Assembly (NCBI GenBank): GCA_958510875.1
Contig: OY294069.1
Location: forward strand, 4,898,001 to 4,962,000
Direction of reading: 5' to 3'
DNA length: 64,000 bases
DNA from: Endomychus coccineus
Lineage: Eukaryota; Arthropoda; Insecta; Coleoptera; Endomychidae
A program made the translations under genes and the position numbers. A model generated the notes under the pieces. The model did no database searches. It had not been told where the DNA came from and saw nothing but the letters and a program-made list of their open reading frames with translations. Shown piece after piece: positions 24,100-33,450 of this stretch (position 1 is the stretch's first letter; each line of letters begins with the position of its first letter).

Positions 24100-24800
24100 G
24101 AAATATATAAAATCAGGATGGTAAACTTCATCCACGATAAAAATGATAAGACCGCGGCTACTTTGTGTGAGCTGCAGAAGACTGCACTAGCCATCGTGGT
24201 GAATCCTGACACGACCGAAGTGGTTCTTTTCACGAAGAGACGGAAACTAGGATTCCTACCAGAGATTCATCTGTAAGGGAGGACCTTTTCGTCAAGTTAT
24301 CCTCAATGCTAAACTGAGCTGGGAAATGCACCTTGAAACCCTGGTGGGCATGCAGGAGAGCCTTCGCAAAGACATGGGGTCTACGGCCACAGGTTCTGCA
24401 CTGGATCTACACGGCCCAATCATAACGCAGCCGTAGTGTGCACAAGGTCGCAGGCTCAGCGACTCGCCAGCGTGGTGATAACTAGGGTTCTGGAGGTCCT
24501 GGTGGGAATAGTCCTCTACATACAGCCCTTACCTCGCGGAAATGGTAAAATTTAGGATTGGGCTGCCTGAAGCAAAGAGGATGAGCTGGTAGAACAAGGA
24601 CTTCCGCCTGGAGGACTTCTCTGGTTTACGAACGAGTCCAAGACCGGAACCAGAGTTTGCTCGTGCACACCCAGAAGGGAGCTGTCAGTTACCCAAAGTT
24701 CTGACTTAACGGTTTTCCAGGCTGAGGTCTGTGTAATCTGGACCTGTGCCCTGGAAAACCTGAGGCTCAGCTACCGAGGTAGTTTTCACTAATGATCATT
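24100..24800 (+). pseudogene. LINE reverse transcriptase 3' remnant, many shifts
   Basis: The frame to 24276 contains NPDTTEVVLFTKRRKLGFLP, the RT block that follows the YADD palm motif in jockey/R1-type LINEs, continued by EIHL and then, across frameshifts, by ELGNAP/LSWEMHLE-like and SLRK-like segments and a CTRSQAQRLASVVITRVLE run. The same block occurs at 55474-55746 (NPDRTEIVLFTRQRKMGTLS), so the two copies belong to related families. GC content is clearly above that of the neighbours. Multiple shifts and stops show long decay. Confidence 0.7.
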
Positions 24801-24879
24801 TGTTGAATTTTAAGCTCCGCAACTCTGGGTTTGGTTCCAGAATCTTAGTCAAACCACGAGTACGCGGGGCTAAGCGGAT

Positions 24880-25160
24880 TTTTTCTCAATAATCATATTT
24901 ATTTGCTGAAAATGAAGTCTGGTAAAAAGAAGTTTGGAAGGTGTCGACCTTGGCAATGAAGGGGTGACTATCTCGAGCCCTCATAGCCCGTCCATCTGGA
25001 ATCTCTCATGGTGGGACAACAAACCAGATTTGTAATGAACACCGGGCATGGAAATATCTATAGAAAATGAGAAATCGCCCATCTTCCCACGGTGTCCTAG
25101 AATGACATTTTCAATCAATAGCTGTATTCTGGATGAAATCCAAGAGCTAGTCTATATTAG
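24880..25160 (-). pseudogene. LINE RT C-terminal remnant, minus strand
   Basis: The minus strand reads LIFYRYFHARCSLQIWFVVP, then RARDSHPFIAKVDTFQTSFY and QTSFS. This is the conserved end of many arthropod LINE RT proteins (FYRYFHGRCS...VPP...TRxRxSHPFxVxVxxxRTxFYxxSFxPRTxxLWN). At least one stop and one shift interrupt it. It lies tail to tail with the plus-strand LINE fragment at 24100-24800. A related minus-strand copy is at 34850-35260. Confidence 0.7.
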
Positions 25161-25849
25161 GAGCTGAACTCCAAACATATGAACAGTACTCCAGTTGAAA
25201 TTCCCCATGATGATAATTTCAGTAGCTGAAAGAGGTCAAATTTCAGAGGAAGAAATTCAAAGAGTTCACCATGAGCTGGTTCATTTGGTGATAAATGAAG
25301 ACAACAGCGAGAAATTCTGTCTGTTTGCTATTGTCAAGCTCAAACCACATATGTTTGACTACGAACGAAGGATACAGAGTTTCTTCGAAGTCACGTCGAA
25401 ACAGCTGTCAACTAGGTATTTGTTGATATTTGTGTAAAAGTAAAGTAAAGGTTAACCGAATAGGAAAGAGATAAATTCGAACTTGTTCTAACGTGACCTA
25501 GTAAATTTAAGAAAACATTCCAATAATATATCTAAATCAGGACCTGCAAGGGCCTTAATTCAGTGGAGGTGTATACGGAAGATATATTGTCCGACTTTAT
25601 TGCAAGCAGTGGCTGTAGCCGTTTCTCTTTTACACTTCGATACACATCTCTTACTCCCCCCGGTTGGTTCGTTAAACATTTTATTGGAGAATTCACTGAT
25701 ATGCTTCACTATATTTCGGAGTCCAAGAACCTTACGTTCAAGTTATTATTGTATCAAATGGTTAAGAAGTAATTTCTACTTGGAGTTAACACAACGTAAC
25801 AAATTTTTATACTTTTGTATTAATTGTGAACTATGAAGATCTATCACTC
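25161..25849. other. Unassigned stretch with an 80-codon open frame
   Basis: The open frame 25195-25437 (plus) contains ISEEEIQRVHHELVHLVINE and has more balanced codon use than its neighbours, but I recognise no domain. It may be a transposon fragment. The rest is AT-rich. Confidence 0.3.
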
Positions 25850-26790
25850 ATCCATACTCTACAAGCGCAACCTTTTGATGGCCTTGATTGATTCAACATC
25901 ACATGAGCTATTATTATACTTGCTCCAATGCCTTGAGGTACCAACCCCACTAGTGAGATGCATAGAACATCTGTTCCCACTCTTGGAAGATACGTTTTGC
26001 CATAACATGACGAGTCTTGACAGAATTGGTAACATTCAAGAGGGGTGTTTTCCAAAGAGACTCCTTGAGTCCACTCTTGTTCAACATCTCACAGCTGCCG
26101 CTCTCCATTGCTTTAAGACGGACTCGTGGATATTACTCTGAACTACCGATCGACCGGATGCTTCAGAACACCCATTTATTTTATATGGATGATCTGAAAC
26201 TGTATGCCTCTGAGAGAGAAAAACACGCCTTAAACGTGGTTCAAGAATATACACGAGCCAAAGAAATGGAGTTGGGATTGAACAAGTGCGCAATGTTTCA
26301 TTTGAGGGGAGGACGATCTCCGGAAACCCACGAGAATGTGCAGCTTGCCGACGGAAATATCTTAAAACACCTTGATGCTGCAGAGACCTATCGATACATG
26401 GGAATTGAACAGCGTCCTAATTACGACGCTTTCCAGGTAAAGGTGGTTCTCCACGGCAAGTACAGAAACCTTGTTCCAAAGAGTGAGAACAAAGTGTCTG
26501 CAACAAATATGGTTGCCGTTCTAGTCCTGCTTTACTCTTTTGGAGTGGTGAAATGGACGGTCTATGAACTGAATAGACTCGACAAAGGTACCCGGAAAAT
26601 GATGCAAATACATCACAGTTTTCATCCTAGGTCGTCCGTTTCCTGCATTTATCTCTGACGTCGCTGGGGAGGTAGAGGACTCCTTAGTCTGGAGGGTCTA
26701 CATCGAAGTATGGTTCTGAGTATAACTCGTGAAGTTTTCAGGAGACTATGTATGCCATCGAATTCTCTGCTCCGGCAGAGAAGAATATAG
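25850..26790 (+). pseudogene. R2-like LINE reverse transcriptase, frameshifted
   Basis: The first frame (about 25850-26050) gives LIDSTSHELLLYLLQCLEVP and LVRCIEHLFPLLEDTF, the palm helix region that normally begins with KAFDSxPH. The second frame (26017-26658) gives GVFQRDSLSPLLFNISQLPL, an intact catalytic YMDD at 26182-26193 within THLFYMDDLKLYASE, then ELGLNKCAMFHLRGG and TYRYMGIEQ. A third frame continues RRWGGRGLLSLEGLHRSMVL. YMDDLKLYA and GGRGLLSLE are characteristic of R2-superfamily and related LINEs rather than jockey types. No restriction-like endonuclease domain or target-specific flank is visible. The element is truncated at both ends and inactive. Confidence 0.85.
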
Positions 26791-29209
26791 TTTTGAAAGA
26801 GGAGGAAAAATGGACAAAGTATCAAGATTTCCTGTTGGATCGCCGCACGCTATACTCGGCGCAAATCTTGATAGACCGGATACAGAAGGCAGTCATTCTG
26901 GGTTCAATAAGACTACTTAGGGCACACGATTCAGGATCCTGAACCGGTAAACTGATTAGGTAATTTTGGAGCGATTGCTTCGATGTCGTCGGAGCGCGCA
27001 AAAGCCCCGACCAGGTTTAGTGTAAAAAATAGTATTCATATATGTGTGTGTGATTCACTGGATATCCTGGCTTAACTTCGCAAAGATTTTTGGTCCCTGA
27101 TAGGGCCATATTGGTCTTGACGACGTTCTGGCAGATTCTGGCAGAATTGCATCTGCCATCTTCAACTCTTGCTGCTTGATTACTACGGCTTCTTGTTTCT
27201 CAAACTGAACTGATGTTTCCGAGTTATTCAAACGAGTTAAGTACTCTGAGATAGCTACTTTGTAGCCGAAATACCCTCAGTCCATTGATAGTATTTTTAG
27301 TGAATAAGAGATTATTTCTTATTTATAGTACCTGCATAGGCTAATGGTTGATCACACCTGTTTCCATGATCAGTCGGCGTGCAGTTAGCTGATGGTCGGC
27401 GAATTGTAGTAATTCTTCTCTTTGTCAGAAGAATGCGAGTGCATGGTGAAAATAAGTGTAGAATGGCACACAAAAAATCTCTCTAATTTCACTCTGGAGA
27501 ATTTCAGGACTGGTTGTTTCAGGAAAAACGACCGTCGTCCTCACATGAAATAAGTTTGAGCTCAAGCGAACAATAGTAAAGCTTCTGAAAGATTGATTCA
27601 GCTTGGCAATTTTGTTTGAATGTTCAAGGTCAGGTAAGTTTGATAGATAACGTGGTCCACATACATTTCAACAACAAAGTTCCGTAAAATGAGGGAAGAT
27701 TATATTTTACGAGGCGAATATGGAACAAAAGCGAATCTGAAATCATAAATATGTCAGGAAAACTTATATTATGAAACTTTATTTATTACGCAGGCTCTGA
27801 TATAAAATGCGAAAAGTATTATTGTTTGGAGCGACTAATCATTTCATGTTTGGTCTCTTTAAATCTCTCAAATTATATTTATTATGAAATATACGAATTT
27901 GATCAAAATGTGGAGTTTACAGTCGTTGTCGGATAATTTAGGCCTGCTGAGTACGATTTTATTGCTATTATGGTCTTTGAATGGGTACATACATTTTTGA
28001 ATTGTTATAAACAAATTATTTATTAACAAATAAAAAAAAAGAAATGTGATGTTTTTATTAATTTTTATATAATATGCACAGTCTCTCTCGTGTAGTCAAA
28101 GTATAAAAAGGAGATACACAAGGCCTGAGTGCTCGATCCTGACGTCGCAAGGCAGAAGTTATCTTCTAGCTGCTCATTCGTACGTTACAACACAAGTCTG
28201 TAGTACCGACAGCAGAAGAAAAGTTTTATTCATTTTTAGGACATGATAAGGATTTCCTACGTGATTATTTCTAATATTTCGTGAACTGTGTGTTACCAAG
28301 AATTGAGTATGACCACAATAATTCGTTATTTATATTTTTAAAACCATAGAAATATGGGCAACCTCTTTGAATTTTAAATTAACACCAACAATCATAAACA
28401 CAAATGTTGTTGTTTCAAGCAACGTGTTATTGCAAGAGGTACCAACAATATTTTCGGCTTCTTAATCCATAAATGGCTTGATATGGATCTCATCAAATAG
28501 AAGTATCGTTAATTGGTTGATAATGTCATACTTACGTTTGTAGTCGGTGCTTAAGCTTTGAGTATATAGAGGGTTTTGGACAGTCTCCGTGAAATATATA
28601 GTTTTATGGAACAAAAACTAACGGAACTGGAATGACTTTCATAAACTAGACTGAAAACTTTCTGATTTTTATTTATGGGCTTGATGGTGAGCTCGAGAAT
28701 AGTTCCAGTTGTGCCTACAGCGGAATCTCGGATCGCGCTCTTATTGTCTGTTTTAAATGCACCCTTCTCTCAATAACGTTGAGGGGATATTTATTTCAGA
28801 CGGAGCAGACGCGTGTAGAAAGAGGACGGAAGGAGGGAAACAAAAGTGACAACAGCGGTTCATATATTGGATTCTATCGACTTCCTTATAAAAAAGTTAA
28901 CTCGAACGTTCCAGAATTCGATTCATAAGGAATGTTCAATTTATTACGTTACCCTTCTACTCGATATTAGAAAGTAACAAAATTACCCGACCTCGACGGT
29001 GAAATAATGGAATGAACAAACTTCGAGATAACTTTTCCAAAAATCCATTTACCGGTACATTTAGAAGGGGCTTGCTTGATGCTGGCTCGGCGTCAAGGAA
29101 CTTTTAATCATAAAAAACGTGCCATTCTGGAGCAGTACAGGGTTTAGGGTGAGTTCTGTATGCAATCGCATAATCAGCGCTCACTTTGATGCATAAAAAT
29201 ATCAAATAT
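26791..29209. other. No gene seen; one TATA-like site
   Basis: AT-rich sequence. The 26729-26942 frames overlap the end of the RT remnant and have no clear domain. A TATA-like element (GTATAAAAAGG) lies near 28102-28112 in a slightly GC-richer patch, but without a recognisable gene or LTR partner downstream. Confidence 0.35.
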
Positions 29210-29342
29210 CATTAAAATCTTTTGATGACTTACAATAGCTTGCTTGCATTCTTAGTTAGATATGGGATAAGCATTTGGAGCTCAGCTTATTATAATGTCT
29301 TAAAGCCTCTACAAATAACTCAAAATCATATATTGCTAGAGC
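29210..29342 (+). pseudogene. LINE RT fragment, plus strand
   Basis: Reads LLAFLVRYGISIWSSAYYNV then LKPLQITQNHIL, the block after the RT thumb (ilrYGixxWGxax...lxxxQNxilr) of jockey-type LINEs. Only about 45 residues remain before the sequence changes direction at 29343. Confidence 0.65.
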
Positions 29343-29590
29343 AGAAAAAGTGTAAGAAGGCTTTGGTGCCAGACTTGGTTAAATGCTTTGGAGATATCCA
29401 ATGATACAGCTTGAAATTCCCCATGTTTTTCAATAGATTTCTGCCACACCTGTGTTACGTAGGCAAGCAGGTCTCCTATTGATCTCTGCTGACGAAAGCC
29501 ATATTGCCGTGTGTGGAGGGTGGTAGCAAACTCCCCTATATTCAAAGAAATCAGAAGTATCCTTGTGGACTTAGACACGTAGCTAAACAT
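29343..29590 (-). pseudogene. LINE RT palm fragment, minus strand
   Basis: The minus strand encodes TRQYGFRQQRSIGDLLAYVT then SLDISKAFNQVWHQSLL. This is the RT fingers and palm region of jockey-type LINEs, with the first catalytic Asp in LDISKAF. It abuts a plus-strand LINE fragment head to head at about 29343, so at least two insertions or an inversion formed this junction. No YADD segment remains. Confidence 0.8.
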
Positions 29591-29615
29591 TATACTTTGA
29601 CTTGATTAGATGAGC

Positions 29616-29640
29616 TTAGGTTATGTTAGGTTAGGTTACT
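29616..29640 (+). repeat. Short TTAGG-like tract
   Basis: Five pentamers read TTAGG TTATG TTAGG TTAGG TTACT. TTAGG is the ancestral insect telomere repeat, but tracts this short also occur at LINE tails and by chance. Confidence 0.5.
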
Positions 29641-29928
29641 TCAAGGAATGAAAAAGATTTTCCCCTACAGGAAAATATGTTACAAGAAACTCCAAGTGCT
29701 GTCGATACGGAATCTACCCCATTTACAATAAATTGAGGAACTAGATAACTGGAAGTCAACAAAGTAATCTTCACCCGAAATAGTCAAGCTATTAGTGAAA
29801 CACGAACCAGCGCATTAGTAGCATGGCTAACCGACATTCTCTCAGTTATATTTAACTGAATATTTCCCTCATGTATAATATTTGTCATAAGAGGAATGCA
29901 ATTATCGAAAAATTACAGTAGTAGCTTC

Positions 29929-30245
29929 TGTGAGTCGGAAAAATATGAAAATATTTCAGAGCCTAACGAGACTCTGTCTCCCCCCCCGTTTTCGAGAATG
30001 CTGAACACGATAGCTGTGGTTTAAACTCTTTTTGAGCTGACCGTCACCCCCAAACGGCCAAAAACAACCCCCAAAAAGGGTGAAACGCGGATATACCGAC
30101 ATATTCCGAGAAAAACCGCGTCACCTCCCGTTTTCGAGGATGTTCAAACCACCGCCATCGTGTTCAGCATCCTCGAAAACGGGGGGGACAGAGTCTCGTT
30201 AGGCTCTGAAATATTTGCTTTTTTCGGCCTTTTTTCCGACTCACA
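29929..30245. repeat. Fold-back repeat upstream of the tyrosine recombinase
   Basis: Arms of about 100 bp (29929-30027 and 30146-30245) begin GTGAGTCGGAAAAA and end TTTTTTCCGACTCAC, and share AGAGCCTAACGAGACTCTGT and CGTTTTCGAG. The loop holds CCCCCAAACGGCC-type sequence. The left arm has several substitutions against the right. The recombinase start codon at 30295 is only 50 bp away, so the repeat may be the element's terminus or promoter region. Alternatively it is an independent MITE insertion. Confidence 0.8.
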
Positions 30246-30294
30246 CTGACTGACAATACTGATAAATGTCACATATACTTCAAAAAGTGAAAAA

Positions 30295-31472
30295 ATGTCG
30301 CGTTTTGGTGAGTGGTCCATACAATCTATTGAGGAAAATGTAGTTGAAAGTGAATCAAAAAATACCAAATCCAACAGACATTATATATGGCGACAGTTCA
30401 TGGATTTTGCAAGGCCAAAGGATATTTCATGGACAAAGAGATGTCTATAAGCGTACTGGCAAAAATATTAACGGAGTGGGCATTCAATATGCGCAAGCAG
30501 AATGGTCAGGAATATAAGGACTTCACAATAAAGACAATCTGGAATGTTACCGCAAAATTATTGATGGAAAAGTATTACAAGGAGTATGGTATTATTTTCA
30601 ATCCGTTCACCGATATTGAATTTAAATCAGCAAGAGACGCTGAACAAACTAAGAGAAGGCAACTCCAAACGATGCCCGAGAAAAGAAAGGAGAGTTCAGT
30701 GTTTCTCAAAGGTGACGAATACCAAAATTTGGTTCAGAATTGTGACGAAGAGACACCAGATGGATTGCAAAAAAAGTTATTTTTCGTTTTTGCTTTTGAG
30801 TTAGCTTGGCGTGGTGGAGAAGGTAGCAAGTGTTTAACGTCATTCTTCAAGGAAGAAGAGAATAATAATGGTGAAAAGACGGGAAGAATAATTTATAATC
30901 CCATTTCTTCAAAAACAACACAAGGCTGGGAAAAACCATTAAAATGGTTAATTAGGAATAAAACGAATTCTGATTTGTGTCCTATACGATTATACAAAAA
31001 ATTTTTGGAGAAGCGGGAGGGAATTAAGTCAGATCGACTCTTTATTACTGTAAACCCCTCTTGGAAGTTATGCAGAGCATGGTATAAGAATATTTCTGTA
31101 GGAAGGAATACAATGAGCTCTTGGACAGCCCAACAAGCAGCAAAAATAGGCCTGGATACAAAAAAAGGTGAAGATAACTAATCATTCGATACGGTCTACA
31201 GCTATAGAAAAAAGGCGTCGGTGAGGAGCAGCTTATTAAAATTACCAGCCATTCGACCACTAAATCCATTACACCGTATCTGCAGTTAGACGAAGGTCAC
31301 CATGAAGAAATAGTTGAAAAAATGCGTGGAAATGAAGTAGTAACTAAGTTTTGCGTCGAATTCCGATAATGTGTCAGCTGCAGCTCTTAATGCGCCTGTA
31401 TCGGGTCCATCCAGTCGGAATGCCAAAAACTTTTACAACTGCGTGTTCAACTATAATTCTTGTAATTTTTAA
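30295..31472 (+). pseudogene. Crypton-type tyrosine recombinase, frameshifted
   Basis: Four segments in shifting frames make one tyrosine recombinase (YR). N-terminal part from ATG 30295 (MSRFGEWSIQSIEENVVESE), shifting near 30405 into frame 30387-31181, which includes QEYKDFTIKTIWNVTAKLLM, the KRRQLQTMPEKRKESSVFLK linker and FAFELAWRGGEGSKCL with the first catalytic Arg (30810-30812). After a shift at about 31174 comes ITNHSIRSTA with the HxxR box (His 31183, Arg 31192). After another near 31210 comes GVGEEQLIKITSHSTTKSIT with His at 31250, and PYLQL with the nucleophilic Tyr at 31277-31279. A last shift leads to NAKNFYNCVFNYNSCNF and stop 31470-31472. Layout fits Crypton/DUF3504-type YRs. 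DIRS or Ngaro origin is less likely because no RT is nearby. The residue set R, HxxR, H, Y is conserved despite the shifts. Confidence 0.85.
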
Positions 31473-31485
31473 TTTGTGTGTTGAA

Positions 31486-31491
31486 AATAAA
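31486..31491 (+). terminator. Poly(A) signal after the tyrosine recombinase
   Basis: AATAAA lies 14 bp beyond the last YR stop codon and is followed by a T-rich stretch. It is correctly placed for the transcript 3' end. Confidence 0.5.
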
Positions 31492-31611
31492 ATTGTTTAA
31501 AAGCGTGTCTGGCACAATTTTATTCATAGTCTTTGTCAGTAAGTAGATTCTGTGATTTTTCTCAGAAAAAAATCAATACGTATTTCCTTATTCATGAAAT
31601 ATCCCATTGAA

Positions 31612-31822
31612 TTACACTCGTGCATAAAAATGACCAGATAATTTTACATCCAAGCGTGTTATCTTATAAAAATTGCACTCAGTTATTTTCATATTTTGTA
31701 AAAGAGCCCTCCTCCTTCGGACTCGGGCTCTTTCGCCAAAATATGAAAAAAATCTCGTGCAATTTTTAGATAACACGCTTTTTTGCAAAATTATCGGTAA
31801 TTTTTATGCACTTGTGCAATTA
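31612..31822. mobile_element. Fold-back MITE
   Basis: Arms of about 100 bp meet almost directly at 31715 with a GAGCCC...GGGCTC centre. The outer ends read TTACACTCGTGCATAAAAAT and ATTTTTATGCACTTGTGCAA. The arms share AAGCGTGTTATCT, AAAATTGCAC and CATATTTTG blocks with some indels. No coding capacity and no assigned superfamily. Confidence 0.75.
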
Positions 31823-32327
31823 TAACCGACAATAGAACGTTATAACTGTCTCACTGAATAATCGTTACTTTCCCCGAATAAGGTGAATCATTCCACACTC
31901 GAGGATGATGAATATAATTCCCATTTACAAAACAACAAGAGTATTAAGTTTGATCATAATACCGTGTAGTCTATAAATAAAATATCGAATACTAAGGAAA
32001 TTTATAGCTCTACCGTTGCCGGGACATCGTATGGTTGGGTTTTCATTATGCCGATAATAATGCCTTAGTCGAATCCGTTTAGATATGAATTAAGCACGTT
32101 GATGTTGAAAGGCTTTATCCGAGTGAAATGATTAATTTTGCAAGGTCTTACTCTGTCCGACATAATGTATCAAGGATATTATTATTATTCTGTTCATTCT
32201 GCAGTGGAATAATAGAGATTATTTCACTAGTTTCATTCAATAAATTGCTCTACTTTCTTGAAGAATCGATACTGTGACCTAAGTACGCTATCGATATAGT
32301 GAATACAAATGTTATACAAATAAAAAA
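31823..32327. other. No gene seen
   Basis: AT-rich sequence between the MITE and the Helentron remnant. Confidence 0.4.
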
Positions 32328-32417
32328 ACGTGTGGCACTCGGGGACTGCCGCGGTGAAGCTATTGCATAGCATTTTTTCTCAACTTATGCAATTATAATT
32401 ATTTATTTATTTTTAAT
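32328..32417 (+). repeat. Helentron-type terminal repeat, left
   Basis: Ninety bases beginning ACGTGTGGCACTCGGGGACT and continuing through GCCGCGGTGAAGCTATTGCA to a TTATTTATTTTTAAT end. The reverse complement at 34743-34832 differs at about one base (GTGAAG versus GTAAAG). The GC-rich end with CCGCGG core resembles the terminal hairpin region of Helentron/HINE elements. Confidence 0.75.
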
Positions 32418-33404
32418 ATATAATTATTCCTTCAGTAAATTATGAAAATTCCCCATGAAGTGAATATTCCAAAACCAAATGGGTCGAAAGTCCTAGTTGA
32501 AAAGCGAACCTCCTCAATTTCAATCTAGACGTATCCATTTTGAGTGCAAATGTTCACAACCTCACTGTTGCCATGAATCGTTCAAATTAGGAACCATTCG
32601 GAAACGATTAGCAATTTTTAAGCTATTGCATATAGCTTTTATCGCTGGCTTTGAGCGCGGCGACCGAATCAAGAAATTCCGTAACGAAAAAACCTAAGAC
32701 CTAAACACCTAACATGTGTCAAATTAATCAATTAATTTGAAGTTTCTAAAAGTGAGAAATTTCTATATTTTATACGAATGTTATAACACTCTAGCGCTTT
32801 AGACTCCGGGATTTTCACGTGGCCTATCGAAATTAGAAGGTTCGAATTGTATAAAAACACAATTGCATGAACGCCAGACGTCCTATGTAATCAGCTACGA
32901 ACGAAATGATTTTGACATATGCCTCTAGGAGCTCGCTACGCATCAGTTAGAGTTTATACGTTAGACGTGCGTAGCTGAGACCTGAGAGTACCTGTTTCTA
33001 TTTTAATTAAATTTTCCAATTCAATCGACATTTTGGGGTCCGAGACTATGCTCTTTAGTTGACCCCGTTCATAAACTAACGACATGGAGTGAAAACCGCA
33101 TGCGAAAATTCCTTGCAAAGACGTTATATGTTCCGAAGATTTGCACTTTTCTAACTCGCGAGCTACGCGCCCCTCACGTGAACGTCATTCGATTTATCGA
33201 AAATTAACCAATTTAAAACAGTTTTCGACCCCCTATGTGACTATTGCGACCTTGTAAAAGGTTCAAAGTCAACATTTCGTTTTACATTCCACAACCACCC
33301 TTGACCAAGATAATTTTTAATTTTTAGTTCATTATTGTTTCACAACTGAAATAAATAGGTATGAAATTTGTAGGTTATTGATGATGTTAGTGCGACAGTG
33401 ACAT
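32418..33404. other. Non-coding interior of the Helentron remnant
   Basis: No open frame with a domain. A GC-richer patch with GAGCTCGCTACGCATCAG and TCACGTGAACGTCATTCG lies at 32870-33250. It may be another insertion or part of the element's own left region. The Rep nuclease and most of the helicase expected in an autonomous Helentron are absent. Confidence 0.35.
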
Positions 33405-33450
33405 AATTAAAGCAAAAAGCAGCCTAGAGCGGCTGCTTTTTGCCTTAATT
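33405..33450 (+). repeat. Perfectly spaced 20 bp stem hairpin
   Basis: Stem AATTAAAGCAAAAAGCAGCC (33405-33424), loop TAGAGC, and complementary strand 33431-33450 with a single G/A difference. It directly abuts the start of the recognisable helicase reading frame at about 33451, so it may mark the deletion junction or a small inserted hairpin. Confidence 0.7.

Noticed and set aside
25195..25437. 80-codon frame (ISEEEIQRVHHELVH) as a gene
   Set aside because: Short, no family recognised, and flanked by LINE remnants; only noted as unassigned.
28102..28200. TATA-like box followed by a GC-richer patch as an LTR promoter
   Set aside because: No matching second LTR, primer binding site, gag or pol was found.
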